Source: Sambucus nigra (Eukaryota; Streptophyta; Magnoliopsida; Dipsacales; Adoxaceae). From it: a stretch of 64,000 nt of DNA. This document shows, one piece after another, positions 11,489 through 23,325 of the stretch (position 1 is its first letter; every line of letters starts with the position of its first letter). The notes under the pieces were generated by a model. That model saw only the letters and a program-made list of their open reading frames with translations. It was not told the DNA's origin and made no database searches. The stretch spans positions 24,005,917-24,069,916 of the forward strand of contig OX422221.1 in assembly GCA_949130495.1 (NCBI GenBank), read 5' to 3'. The position numbers were made by a program, and so were the translations under genes.

Positions 11489-12701
11489 GGAGGTCTTCAC
11501 CTCATTTGCAAGAGGAGCCCAGATTTGATAAAAACCTCTCTAAGCGAATCCCAAAAACCTCTCTTGAAGGCAGCGTGATTTCAATTTCCAAATTCCTTTT
11601 TTACTTCCACTTTTCATCATCCTTTTCATAAAACTTGGTGAATTAACCACTCTCTATCATCATCCAAGTGCAAGGGCTGCTCTCTAACATTCAAGATCAA
11701 GGTCAAGATCTTTAAGAAGGTCCAACTTTCTCAAACTCTCTCTTAAATTCTCTTAAATTTCCAATAACTTGTTTTCTTACTTAGCACTTTTATTATCTCA
11801 TCTCACATATCCTAAATATACCTTTTATTTAGTATTATTGCACATCTCATAATTTCATATAAATAGAAACCCAAAAAAAATAAGAAAAAGAGGGTTTGCT
11901 CATAAATTCCAAGTAGGGATTCTCACACTTTTTCCACACTTTTCTCACAACTAAAACACTTTTTCTACACACACACACACACACTCACAAATAAGAGATC
12001 CCCATTTGGATTTATGGAATAAACCTCATCCCTCATTTTGTATGCGAACTACGTGTACTTTGATGCCTTTATAGGTTATGTAGGCGTCTCGGGGTAAAAC
12101 CCGAGACTCGAGTCATTTTCTCACTTTTTCTCTTATTTTCCATTTTCTCTAAATCCAATTTCCTCATAATCTATATTCTTGTTCTTAGTGGCGTATTACT
12201 CTATATGCATTATCGTTCCCTTATAACGATCAACGTAGGGGTAATCTCATAAATCTTAATTTCTAATATTATTCTTATACCTTCCTACGGATGACTCGCT
12301 TTATCTTTTCTATGATATAAGTCGAGGATTCCTACCTCCATTCTATATATACACATGCACACACATCACGGGGGGAAATATAAAGGAAAATAACAAATAT
12401 TCATGAGAGACCGAAAGGGAGGAATGGGTGCCTAACACCTTCTCATTTCGTAACTAAGCCTCCGAACCCTTCTCGAATCATTTTGGTTTTGCACGCACCA
12501 GTATGTCTTTGGATGCCATCCTTCGGGGTGGCTTCCCCTTTTTCTTTTGTCTGTTTTGAGTAAAATAGACTGACGACTCTGAATCTCTCTACATTTTTTC
12601 ATCATATCTCAAATGACGCCGGCCGAAGTGCTCTCCCGAGAGGGACGTGCGGTACCCGAAGGATCCTTTTCCTCCGCGGCGAGGATCGGGGATGGCCATA
12701 G

Positions 12702-12719
12702 TGGCGTCTCGGCTGGGGA
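12702..12719 (+). other. Primer binding site of the Tat/Ogre-type element
   Basis: TGGCGTCTCGGCTGGGGA closely matches the tRNA-Arg-type primer site TGGCGACTC...TGGGGA typical of Tat/Ogre elements. It follows the LTR end (gatggcca) by three bases. Confidence 0.75.
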
Positions 12720-13470
12720 TTTTTATTTGTTTTTGGGCTTCACTCTATTTACATGGATGCTATATTTGCTTATATTTTCCCCCATATCTGCATGTTCCCC
12801 TTTCTCATGTGTATCCCATGCTTATGCGTATATTCACACACTTGTAGAAAATTCTCCATGTACACCTCACACCACGTGCACCTAGGATCACATATATCCC
12901 CATGTTGCACGCATCACCCATCCATACTTGGTGTACCTTTTTGGGTACTTTTACTTTGCTCCCTGTTTGGCATAATCAAGAAAGGCATTTTCATCATAAG
13001 ATACTAATAAGAGAATCATGCATGATTCACATAACATCACCAAAGGGCATTGCTATTGACCAAATTTTACCAAGTAACTAGAGGGTCACTTCGTGATGGG
13101 CGCTGGTCCGGCAGGTCGCAGTTAGCCTAAGCGATATGATTCTCACATTCCATTGGCCAAGTACCTTCGACGTATATCGAACGGTTCCCCCACATCGTAC
13201 CGCTTGACCGAAATCATGACGGGAGGTATATCGCCACATCATACAACTTCTTATACAAAACATATATAAACACTTTTGGTGCCACGTGGACACTGCCTCG
13301 AGCCACTCAGAGGCCCTCAAAGCCAACGTTTGTCTTCAACGTACTGAGAAGCAACACATCATGGCCCATAAGCTTGAAGCACGGCTACTAAGTACGAACA
13401 CTCAGAACCTAGACCAAAAGCCTGTACATCTTACCTCCTCACACACACAATGTGACACTCCCAATTAATA
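12720..13470 (+). mobile_element. Truncated leader of the Tat/Ogre-type element
   Basis: This is the sequence directly after the primer binding site, starting with a T-rich tttttatttg run. Only short accidental ORFs are seen and no gag follows, so the element is cut off here. The right edge near 13470 is approximate. Confidence 0.5.
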
Positions 13471-13553
13471 TATCAGAGACCATTTCTCTCTCTCTATCTA
13501 CACACACAAATAGTTCCACTCTGCTCTCACCACTCACTAAAGGAAACAAAACC

Positions 13554-13680
13554 TATGAACGCTGCTTCACCTACCACTCCCAGTTCGTCGCCCACTCCGG
13601 TTCCTGGGACGACAAACTCGATCTCTAGAACCTCATCACTGTCGCCACTGCCCGTCGCCTTCTCATTCGAGACATCTGGT
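13554..13680 (+). pseudogene. GC-rich coding-like scrap, unknown product
   Basis: I do not recognise this. One frame from 13554 reads YERCFTYHSQFVAHSGSWDD, meets a TAG at about 13626, then continues NLITVATARRLLIRDIW. Codon third positions are strongly C-rich (tac cac tcc cag ttc gtc gcc cac tcc), quite unlike the AT-rich surroundings. A possible GT donor follows at about 13679. It may be a broken exon of a lost gene or a gene fragment carried by a transposon. The overlapping ATG at 13555 opens a serine/proline-rich frame that looks less natural. Confidence 0.35.
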
Positions 13681-16600
13681 ATTTCGATTTCGTTTTGTTT
13701 GTGTGGGGTTTTTGTTTTGTTTTACTTTTAGTTTTCTTTTTTAATTTCCAGATGTACAGTGATGGGTTTCGTCCGATGATGGGTTATGTTGTGCTCATCC
13801 AATTGTTCACCTGTTGTTCATCAATTGCCAACTGACGAAATAGTGGATGTGCTCATCCAGTTGTACCGTTTCTCACTTTTACCCAACCACTCCTTCAGAC
13901 TCATCTGAGGGAGAGAGAAATATCAAGGAATCAAAAGGTGCCCGACAAAAGCTCAGGCGCTGTGAAGGATCTCGGATCAGTTACGAGGTAAAACAAGTTC
14001 GGCAAAGGTGACGTCAAATCAGATTTTTTTTTTCATTTTAGAGGTCAGTTACGAGACCTCTCTCTCTCATACCCATCTCAGTTGTTTATTCTTTAAACCG
14101 AAATTTGAGAATGCTTTTTTTTCTTTAAATTGAAATTTGAGAATGGGGTTTTCTGGTTTTCTTTCTTCAGCAACGGTGATAAGAGAAACAGAGATGGAGA
14201 GAAATTGAAATCTTCGTCTCGAATATGTCGTACTCTCAGGAACATTGATGGTCCGGTGAGTATTACGGTTATTGTGCGGTGAAATTTATGTTTTATTTAG
14301 ATCTATTGTGCGACTGATGTAGAGTTGTGGTTGGGTAAAATTTGTGTTTTTCTGTGCTTCAGGTATGTAGAGTTGTGTTCGTTAACTGATGAGTTTTGGT
14401 TTGTAGAGTTGTGTTCTGGTCTATAGAATTAATTGAGTTTTGTTTTTTGATGTTAAAACTCAACACAACAAAAAGGGTTATCTTACCTTAACATGTCAAA
14501 CCTGAAACCTAATTTTTTGGGTACCTATCGGTCTTAACATATCTCACTTGAATTGTTTTTTTATGTTAAAACATTGTTAAGTGAGTTTTTGCTAACTAAC
14601 ATTGTTAACTGAGTTTTTATTCAGGTTTGTCTACTCACTCACTTGGTTCAGGTCTGTAGGGTCGTGGTTGTTAACGGATGAGTTTTGTTCTGTAGAGTTA
14701 TTTGATCTGTTACGAGCATTTATCTTGACTATTTTTTATTATTTCTGTTGTGTGCAAGGGAGTGGAGTGGTTGGGCGTCTAATATTTACTTAGCTTTTTT
14801 AAATAGCCAATGACCATATTGCATATTATCATGGCTAATATTATTGAGTATAGGATTTGTTCTTCTTTAAATAGCCAATGACCATATTGCACATAGCTGA
14901 ACCTGAGTACCTATAGTTGTGTAATGAAAAGAAAATATCATGTTAGGAATGCTTTTTCTTATTTAGTTAATGGACATGGCTTCTTCTTATTTAGTTAATG
15001 GACATACTGTTATTTGAATGATATGCAATATGGACATGGCTTCTCCTTCGGTACATCTTCATAGTTATTTGAATTTCATTAAATTAGTAGACATGTAACT
15101 GAGGATTTTGAGATCAAAATGAGTCGCTCCTTCCGAAGGTATTATATCTCACTCATCTCGGGGAGTATGAAAAGTTTTTCTATTTTTTGGATGTTTGCTA
15201 AGTTGTTATACATTTATACTTCTTGATATAAATGTATCCAGTTAACACCTCTGTATTTTTCATTAGTAAAAAAATGCGATTTTTATGTATTGTCCGCTTC
15301 TGTGTTAATACTAAGCAAGCTCAGTTAATACTTTTTTTTAGTTGGTTGTATTTCAGGAACTATCCACAAGCTTAAGATGGGTTTTGAAAAGGTTAACTAA
15401 ATTTAATTTTGTTTGTATTTCACTTTCTATATCTACGATTTTAGATCTATATGATGTATTATGGTGAGCCTCATTTTTAATTTGGTTGTTAGCCTTTATT
15501 GAGCCTTAATCTCAAGACATATTCTGAATATGAATATGATTGCTAAAATGCCTTTTTTGAAATATCTGAATATGATTTCGTGATTTTTTTACGTGTTTAT
15601 TTCTAAATTTTTGTTAATTTATCGTTTAGAATCTTTAAATATTAAGATTTTTTATAAAGTTATTTAAAGTAATGTTGCAAGATCTTTAGTGTAACATTGT
15701 TGGAGTCATATTATATTATAATTAACGGGTGAATTCATGTGGTGAAATATAAGTAATTTACATTTTCGATTCGTTAGAAGGTGGAATTATATTCCTTATT
15801 TTTGTTAGTAATACTTGCATTTGTTTCCCAAGAAAAAATAAATAGTAATTTAATCGTTATTAATGTTTTTTTAATTATAATTTACAAATATTAATAAATT
15901 TTACTTCGAAAATTTTTGGGGTTTGGAATTGACCAACTAAATTTACTCTCTACCAAAATCTGTACAATTTCGCTCAGCTCAAGCCAGGTTCGTGCGTGTA
16001 CAGAGGTAGCGTGTCCCTAAGTAATGATATATACAGAGGATGCGCGGCTCAAGGTATGTAAACATGTTTCTTTTTCTATCAGTCAAACTGACATGCGTGG
16101 GGCCTTGTCCAAAAGTCCAAAGTTAGTTGCCAACCAAAGGATAATGAATAGGTTATACATCATGCGTGGCCCAAGGCATTGTCCAAAGTAAAATGGAATC
16201 TTTTATATCACATTACAATACTCTTAAATCAGATTCATTAATTTTTCAGTGCTCAATTTCGATGTATATATCATTGAACAAATTATTGTATATGGTGACA
16301 TGGTGATTGTTTATCGCAACTGAGGGACAATGAACAAATTATATACTTTTATGGGATTGGCGGTAGGAATACGGAGAGCCAGGGTTATTTATGTCCAATG
16401 ATTGTATTAGATGGAAGAAGAAGAACATGAAGAGGCAGAGACGCTGAATGCTAGGAAACAGAAAAGCAAATTGTATAAATTGTAATTAATACCGACAACT
16501 GTCACACAACTATCAGAGCTCCTGTTTTTTTAGCCGACGTAAATAGACTTGAATATGGCAGGTGACGTGGATAGCCAGATGTTGTGGATCTTAATAATCG

Positions 16601-17706
16601 CTTGTATAGCATTTTATAATAATATAGAGATATAGAGATAAATGTCATTTAAAAAATAAGCAACTGCAACTCAAAACTCATAAGACTTTTAAGTGCACGA
16701 TGCTTAATAGGAGATTTTTTTATATGTTCTTAGAACCTAATTAATTTGATAGTCATAGAGGCCTTGGTCTAAATTTGGGCAACAATTGTTGAAATGAATT
16801 CAATTGCCTTAATCCAAAAATTATTTTCTACTTTTCTAGCACATACCTTTTCTTATCTTCAAGGAAAAAGTGTTGTTAATAATATATATTTAACAATTGC
16901 CTTTTTAATGTTGTGGATGTGATTGAGGGTTTCACTATTCATCATGGGGGACTATTGTATAATTTTGTCTTTATTCAAGTGACTAAAGTTCAATCCATTG
17001 AAGACAACCACCCCCTGAACTTTTGTGAATCTTTTTAATATATTGCGTGTAGTTTGTTTTTTTTCTGAAGTTAAGAGCAAATTGTGTGCTTTCGGGGTTA
17101 TTCTCACTTGAGGTCCTTTGGTTATGCCTATTATATAGTTGGGTTCGGGTACATGATATCATAAAAACTGAAACAAGTTGTAAATAATTATCATCACAAA
17201 TGTTAAAAAACATCATAAAAACTTCGTGATCATAATATGGAATTTTTTACACCCTAACCTTGTAATTTGCACAAAACATATGATACCCAAAGTACAAATG
17301 ACCATAACAATAACAAAACTTTATTTAAACAAAGTAGTAAACATTTTTACCTATGAAAATTAGCTTGAGATATGAGGGAATGTTAATACAGTGAGTGGGG
17401 ACATAAGCCTATACATATTGTGTTGAGTTTATAGAAAATCATACACTCTGACACACTCGCACACAATATTACACATTTAATGTTGTGATGTTTTATCGTA
17501 CTATTTGAAAGAAGTTTCCAAATTCTTGAATACAAGCGATGTTAACATTGTGTATCAACTATGTAATTTACATTATTTTTCCCGAGGCAACAATAATTGT
17601 TGTGTAGCTTCATTAAAGATTAGGCACACTATAATATTAAATTTATTGTCGTAGTTTTACTTGAAGTTGTAAATACTCTAATTTTCATTCATCTGATCAT
17701 TTCTAG
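13681..17706. other. No recognised gene; expected place of O-methyltransferase exon 1 and intron 1
   Basis: About 4 kb of AT-rich sequence. Short duplications occur: atagccaatgaccatattgca near 14800 and 14870, and ttcttatttagttaatggac near 14960 and 14985. I looked for the N-terminal dimerisation and winged-helix part that exon 1 of COMT-type genes encodes and did not find it. The intron 1 acceptor at 17701-17706 is clear. Confidence 0.45.
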
Positions 17707-18017
17707 GTACCAACTAAACGATTCTCTCACTGAAGGAGACATTCCATTTGACAGGGTCCATGGCACACATGCATTTGAATACCTTGGCCAAGACCCGAGG
17801 TACAATGAGCTTTTTAACAATTCCATGATAAACCACACAACTTTGGTCATCAAGAAAATGTTGGAGTGCTACAGGGGTTTTGAAAACCTCAAACGGGTAG
17901 TTGATGTTGGAGGCGGTCTTGGAGTTACTCTCAACTTGATCACCTCAAAATACCCCACCATTGAAGGAATTAACTTCGACTTGCCACATGTTATACGACA
18001 TGCCCCACCTTATCCTG
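17707..18017 (+). CDS. O-methyltransferase (COMT-like), exon 2
   Basis: This is an uninterrupted 311-nt exon between a consensus acceptor (tttctag) and a GT donor (gtatgacata). It encodes the start of the class I-like plant SAM-dependent O-methyltransferase core: YQLNDSLTEGDIPFDRVHG, then AFEYLGQDPRYNELFNNSM, then SAM-binding motif I VVDVGGGLG near 17899, and GINFDLPHVI near 17968. The split glycine codon (G|GT) matches exon 3 exactly, and the exon sizes fit the known COMT gene plan. Such enzymes methylate phenolic hydroxyls such as caffeic acid or flavonoids in the cytosol. The substrate cannot be read from this exon. Confidence 0.92.
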
Positions 18018-19885
18018 GTATGACATACTCACTTGATCCTAAATTAATAGTCGTGTTTCTAAAAAATATTATATAAAGCTAGGTGACATTTGTTACTCAT
18101 CCGAACCTTGAAATATTACACTGTTACTAAAACATATTATATATATGACTTGCATTAAAAGCTTTTCATCATTTTTAGGAGAATAAATTAGGAAAGTAAG
18201 AACCTTTCTTATAATTTTTGACTTTCAGTGGATACTATTAATTTTGGACAAAAGGAGTAATTTATTGGTTCTTTTCCTATTTCTTGGGTCGAATATTATT
18301 TTTTAAGTTTGACCAAATTGGAAAGTTTAGAAATGAGCGAACTACCTTTTCAACATTGAAATTGAGAAGACTACTTTGTGTTGATTAAATGATCATAAAA
18401 AATTGAGATGGAGGTTTTGTAGGGTAGTTTGACCTTGGGTATATTAGAGGAAGACGAAAGAGTAACACACAAAAAGACCATAGGAAGGTCAGGTAGGAAG
18501 GATGTAAACACATTTTTCCTGAAGAATTGGAAATATATATAAAAAAACTTCCTTTGCAATTAGAAAGATGAGGTATAATATGCCTTACCTCTTGAAAAAT
18601 AACAATCCAAATATGGTATGAACGTAGAATATGAATTAAACACTCATAACTCCTCATTAATATTTGATTAGGTTCAATGAAGGATCGTATTATTCTAAGA
18701 AGGAAACGTTGTTAGGCAGGGATTCTCATAAAGGAACAACGATAAAACTAGGAAATACCTATTCTAATTATGACACAAGTCCCTTATTCGAAATGCAAAT
18801 TAAAATAATAAATTAATTTAAAAATAACTGCCCTTTCCTCTCACTATCCGGGCCAAAGGTTCTTAAAAGCGTGAGGCGTGATCAAGACGTGTAGAGGTCA
18901 AGCTTTGAGAGCCTGGGCATAAAAAGGCGTTTTCCTTTTTTTATTATTTCAATTATTCTAAGACTATTAGTATGAAAAAATAATACATACCTTAAGTTTG
19001 AAAATATATTTGTATGTTTGGTAGCCATTTTTCTAATGTGCATGCTCCATACTCAATACACAAAATGAATTTCTCAACATTTAATAAGCAATCTACAAAT
19101 TATATTTTTCATCATTCAATAATCAATATACACAATGTATTTTTCATCATTCAATAATAAATACAAAGTGATTCAATATAATAAATGCATTTTTCACATT
19201 TCAAGTGAAATCGATAGTCTTTTGGTCGGAATTCGATGGACCAGGTTAGTTTGTTTTTTTGGATGAGCGGTAGAAAGGTTTGGGATATTGTTTGCCTTTT
19301 AATTGTTTTGGATGAGATATTAGTCCGGTTTGTAAAAAAGAGGTTATTAAAAGTCGATATCATTTCACTAAATCTTTTTTTCAAAAGAAATGGTGCCTTA
19401 AGCCATTTACTAAGAATAAGGCATTTCTGCCAAGCTTCAAGCCTAGGTGTACCGTTTAAAACACTGGTCAGGTCCCAAGGTGCACCGTTAGAACACTGAC
19501 TAGGCCCCCAAGGTGAGACATTATGTGCACATAAAAAACACACTTATGATGTAGAATTATCTTCCTTAACATCAACTTCAGTGAAGTAGATATATTCAAA
19601 ACCATCTATGGTTTTTGAAAAAAATAGGCTCAATCCTATATAGAACACATATAAGGCTTGGACTTTTAATACACAACGTTTAAAGAGCATAATAACGGTT
19701 GTTCTTAGTACAACTGATATAAAGACCAAATTTAACCTCTTTACTTGTGAGATCATTCTAAATTCATTTAGTCACTCTATCTGAAGCTATAAGATTTGGA
19801 ATCAATTTTTTTTTCTTTTCTTTTTAACTAGACTAAAAACTTTATTCTTCATTGAATTAGAATGTAGCTCCTAAGGTGGAGAATT
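18018..19885. other. Intron 2, left part: no defined element
   Basis: AT-rich sequence. The region 18850-18930 carries ggcgtgatcaagacgtg-type wording seen in degenerate plant repeats. Nothing with clear ends could be defined. Confidence 0.4.
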
Positions 19886-20382
19886 TGTAGGGAGATAATT
19901 AATCTCTATTTTCTATCGATTTTTACCCAATAATAACATAATTTAAGAGAGCTTCCTAATTAGTGGCATTATTAGTCTTTATCGCCATATGGAGAGAGAT
20001 GTGATGAGCAAGCATAATCCACCATCAATTAGAGGTTTGGAGGAATTATTTCGGTAGAAGCAATCTTTTTTCCCATTGTTAGCGATATTAATAATGCAAG
20101 ATCGTGAGCTTTCAATATTAATTTTGTATATTTTTTTCTATTTATTCATTTTGATTGGAGAGCCTTTTGGATTGTCAAACAAGATGCCAAGCTCGAGTGA
20201 CGTCATAAATGACATCATCCAATCCACAACAGTCCCTTGCAACTATAAAAGGGATTGCTTCTTGCCTTTTTATTTTACTTTTTATTATTACTTTGATAAT
20301 GGATGTAAATTGGAGAGAGTTTCCACATATCAAATGTTGTTATTGTTATTGAGAGTTTTCTCTGAATCGATTCTACCCTATA
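19886..20382 (+). repeat. Copia-type LTR (probable) with as-1-like promoter
   Basis: A purine run (aaggtggagaa) ending at 19883 precedes TGTAGGGAG at 19886. The far end reads ttctaccctata near 20382, and 8 bp later comes tggtaccaaaac, which resembles the tRNA-Met primer site with three mismatches. Inside are two TGAC-type boxes 12 bp apart (20198 and 20210) and a TATA box at 20244. Having a polypurine-like tract on one side and a primer site on the other suggests an internal-LTR-internal recombinant or a lone LTR. No partner LTR was found. Confidence 0.5.
20198..20250 (+). promoter_or_regulatory. as-1-like tandem TGAC boxes plus TATA box
   Basis: TGACGTCA at 20198-20205 and TGACATCA at 20210-20217 have the 12-bp spacing of the as-1/TGA-factor element. 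TATAAAA at 20244-20250 lies about 30 bp downstream. In plants as-1 elements bind TGA bZIP factors and respond to salicylate and auxin; that role here is inference. Confidence 0.55.
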
Positions 20383-20439
20383 CTTCAAATTGGTACCAAA
20401 ACAATGTTCACTCTTGGGATGGCATTCTTAGATGACAAC

Positions 20440-20991
20440 GATTTGGGTTCAAGGTCCCTGGTATTTCCGACTTCCCACTAGCTATAAAGAGAATTTCGGT
20501 GCACAATTTAACCTAGGCCTCGTAACCCTTCAAATCTAATGCAGTCATGCCAACACAGAACCATCAATTCTGATTGCCAAGTGCTTTTCTTTTGTACACC
20601 AAGTCTAACTTAAGACATCGACGAATTTGTTCATAGCACAATCATTCACCCTCCATTATGCAAAACAAAGAGTCCAACGAAAATCCTAGTTCAAATAATG
20701 TGCATCCCATATCTAAGCATCCCGCCTGACTTCTGGCCAATGACTAGTTCAAATCCAGGGGATGCCTTTGAACAATCTTGATTACACCCTCTCCTTACAG
20801 AGTTACTGTTACAAGAAGTGTCCCTCAAATATTTCAGAAATGTCTTTTACAGAATAGATACACGAGCTATATATAGGCCTTTATTACATAACAACCTAAC
20901 AAACTTACTAACCGCTAACCCCACATGGCATAAGTCGTCCACTCATGTGTGTCCCGTTGTCACAATCAATTAACAGCCACAAATTCTGACA
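20440..20991 (-). repeat. 3' LTR of the minus-strand copia (left edge uncertain)
   Basis: On the minus strand the LTR begins TGTCAGAATT at 20991, directly after a polypurine tract (reverse complement ctcctccttgg at about 20996-21006). A minus-strand TATA-like ctatatatag lies near 20867. The other end is not clearly defined. Confidence 0.55.
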
Positions 20992-22113
20992 ATTCTCCTC
21001 CTTGGTTGTATAATCAAGACTTCAACTAACAGTTTGACTATCATTGATTACTAGTTTGACTATCATTGATTACCAGCACCGAGTCTTGTACCACAATCAA
21101 TTAACAGTTTGACTATCATTGATTACCATCACCGAGTCTTGTACCACACCAAGTTCACATGCCAAACCTTTGAACTATATTTCATCCTTAATAGCCTCAG
21201 TACATATATTTTACCTCAGTTGTGGAAAGAGCCACAACTGACTGTAACGATGCTTTCCACCTGACAGTGAAATACATAACTTGTTTGTGATCTCCCGCTA
21301 TCTAAATCTCCTACGTAGTGAGAATCTAAAACAATAATTAATCCTTTCTTAATACTTGAATCATTCCCATATAGCAAACCAACTCCAGAAGTCTCTTAAA
21401 CATATCTTAGTGTCCATTTTATAACTTTCCAGGGCTCAATATACCTGCTAACCACAATTACACCACGCTTGAATAAGGCACTTTTGATGTGTATCCCCAT
21501 CAGTCGTAGGAGCCCAATCCTTTCAACGTTTGGAAGTTTGAAATGTTGTGATATCGAAGTGCTTATTGGCTTAACATCCTTGAAGCAAAATATTTCTTCA
21601 GTATACACACTTATTCTTCTTTCCCTCTCAACCCAAAATCCACTGGTTGACTCATGTAGATTTTCTCTTCCAATTTACCATGTAGAAACGCAGTCTTAAC
21701 ATCCATTTATTCTAACTTAAGGTCCTGAGTTGCTACCAAAGCCAATAAACTTCGCCCTATGTGAACCCCTTTTCCACAAGCGTAACATTATACCCCATAG
21801 TTTCACTTAAAACCCCATTTTCACCCTACGATCTTTTGCTTAGCAGGCTGGTCAACTAGAATTCAGGTTCTATTTTTATGTGGGGAATATATTTAAGCTT
21901 CTATAGTAATTTTTTTTTTCAAAAGAGGATTAGTCAGCTTCTAAAGTAGCTATCCATTTTTCTTATTCTTTTGTACTTGTTACTTCCTTATAAAAACTTG
22001 GTTCTTCATCAATTATTTTTGAAACATTCAAGGAAAGATAGAATATGTCAGCATAACCATATCTGTTAGGTGATTTTACCTATCTCTTTTGTCTATCCTT
22101 TTCTAAACAATAA
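20992..22113 (-). pseudogene. Minus-strand copia: RNase H and RT remnants (downstream half)
   Basis: A frame at 21396-21608 contains words of the RT/RNase H junction of copia: DVKPISTSISQHFKLPN and VVSRYIEPWKVIKWTLRYV. Nearer the right end, the minus strand reads RYGYADIFYLSLNVSK and EEPSFYKEV...KWIATLEA, typical of the segment just before copia RT. Stops and missing pieces make it inactive. At 22113 it is interrupted by a PIF/Harbinger element and resumes at 26143. Near 21030-21140 a short tandem duplication around tttgactatcattgattac is present. Confidence 0.8.
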
Positions 22114-22862
22114 GGGTCCGTTTGTTTTTACCTCTGAAATCTGAATCTAAACCATTCAGATTTCAAAGGCACTAAATATACGTTTGTTTTTCACACAATT
22201 CAGAGATTAACGGTAATACTATGATCTTAATGATTCAGAGGCTCAAAACCCTCTGAATCTGATGACTGAAATCTGAACGAAAATTAAATTGCAATAGTGT
22301 CCTTACCATATCTTTCGAATCACAGTAATACGGAGATAATACATATAAAAAAAATCTTCCCAAATAAGATATCACAAAAAATCGTCCATTGATACAACTC
22401 TTTAACAAAAATATATATATATAGACACACGAATACACAATAAAAGTGTAAAAGATTTTCAGCTCTGCAATTTGGAAAAAAACTTCAACAGGTATTTCTC
22501 TTCTTTTTCTCCCTTTTTTCCCAACCAAATTGTCTTTTATATTTTTACACAAAAAAAAAAAAAAAAAGCTCAAATTAGATTTCGTGCAAGCTTTCGTTGT
22601 TGATAAATGAAGAAAACCTTTTCTCTTGGTAGATTAATGAGAAAATATCAGCAACTAAAACCTTGTGTAGGAGACTTCAATCTTCTTTAGCTATTTTGCT
22701 TCTTTCATACTTTTTATATTGTGTAAGATAGTTTATTTTTCTGTCAGGACTTCACTTTTGCTTGCTTGTGAAGAAGAGTGCCAAATGAGAGACACATATA
22801 CGCATATGTGTCAAATATATATATTGAACACTGAGAATGAATTTTTAAAACACAATGTTTAT

Positions 22863-22865
<3 letters not shown>

Positions 22866-22937
<72 letters not shown>
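22866..22937. repeat. (TA)n microsatellite, about 72 bp
   Basis: Pure TA/AT run inside the Harbinger element. Confidence 0.95.
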
Positions 22938-22942
<5 letters not shown>

Positions 22943-23325
22943 ACATGCTATCATTAAAAAAGACAGTTGTTGCGGTTTTCAGTCTCCTCTTGCACATCTA
23001 ATATATATAATATATCTGAGTTTTGGATGCCTGTCGACATCCCATAGACATATAATATATACGGCCTTTTCAAATCTTGTCTAAAACAGTACCACTAGAA
23101 ATGCAATGAATGGACCCTTTTCAGTTTTGTCACAGACCTGTAGGAAAATAGGGGTTATATCATTAAGGTGATGCTGAGTAGAATTTCTTTTGGCTACTTG
23201 GTCAATTTGTTGTGTGGCGCTTCCCTGCATCACGTTAATGATAAAGGCATAGCCCACCCTTATCACTTTTGATGATGTGTGTATAAATTTTTTTACGGTA
23301 TTTATTAGTTTATATATTTTGATGC

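Larger units (their letters stand above)
10614..12698 (+). repeat. 5' LTR of a Tat/Ogre-type Ty3/gypsy element (left edge uncertain)
   Basis: The right end is fixed by a primer binding site at 12702. Hallmarks of Tat/Ogre LTRs are present: a U5-side stretch reading gcgaactacg ... tttgatgcc ... ttatgtaggcg near 12040-12090, and gggtgcctaacaccttctc near 12424. A TATA box at 11482 precedes the leader-like sequence. The U3 contains three to four diverged tandem units of about 160-171 bp, each with ccatgcggacgaacgatcc (about 10842, 11013, 11173). TG at about 10614 is the best visible start but is not proven. No coding region follows, only a truncated leader. Confidence 0.7.

Noticed and set aside
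13451..13470. tgtgacactcccaattaat, like the terminus of the Tekay LTRs
   Set aside because: Only about 19 bases match and no LTR sequence follows; likely chance or a very small fragment.
16411..16486. Possible exon 1 start of the O-methyltransferase (ATG with acidic MEEEEHEEAETL)
   Set aside because: It stops after about two dozen codons and lacks the conserved N-terminal domain and a donor with the needed phase.
18170..18265. ttttggacaaaaggagtaat as a Stowaway MITE end
   Set aside because: No matching opposite terminus was found within a few hundred bases.
20198..20250. Endogenous pararetrovirus promoter (35S-like)
   Set aside because: No movement, coat or polymerase coding sequence of that virus family is nearby. 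The LTR-like ends and primer-site-like word favour a retrotransposon LTR.
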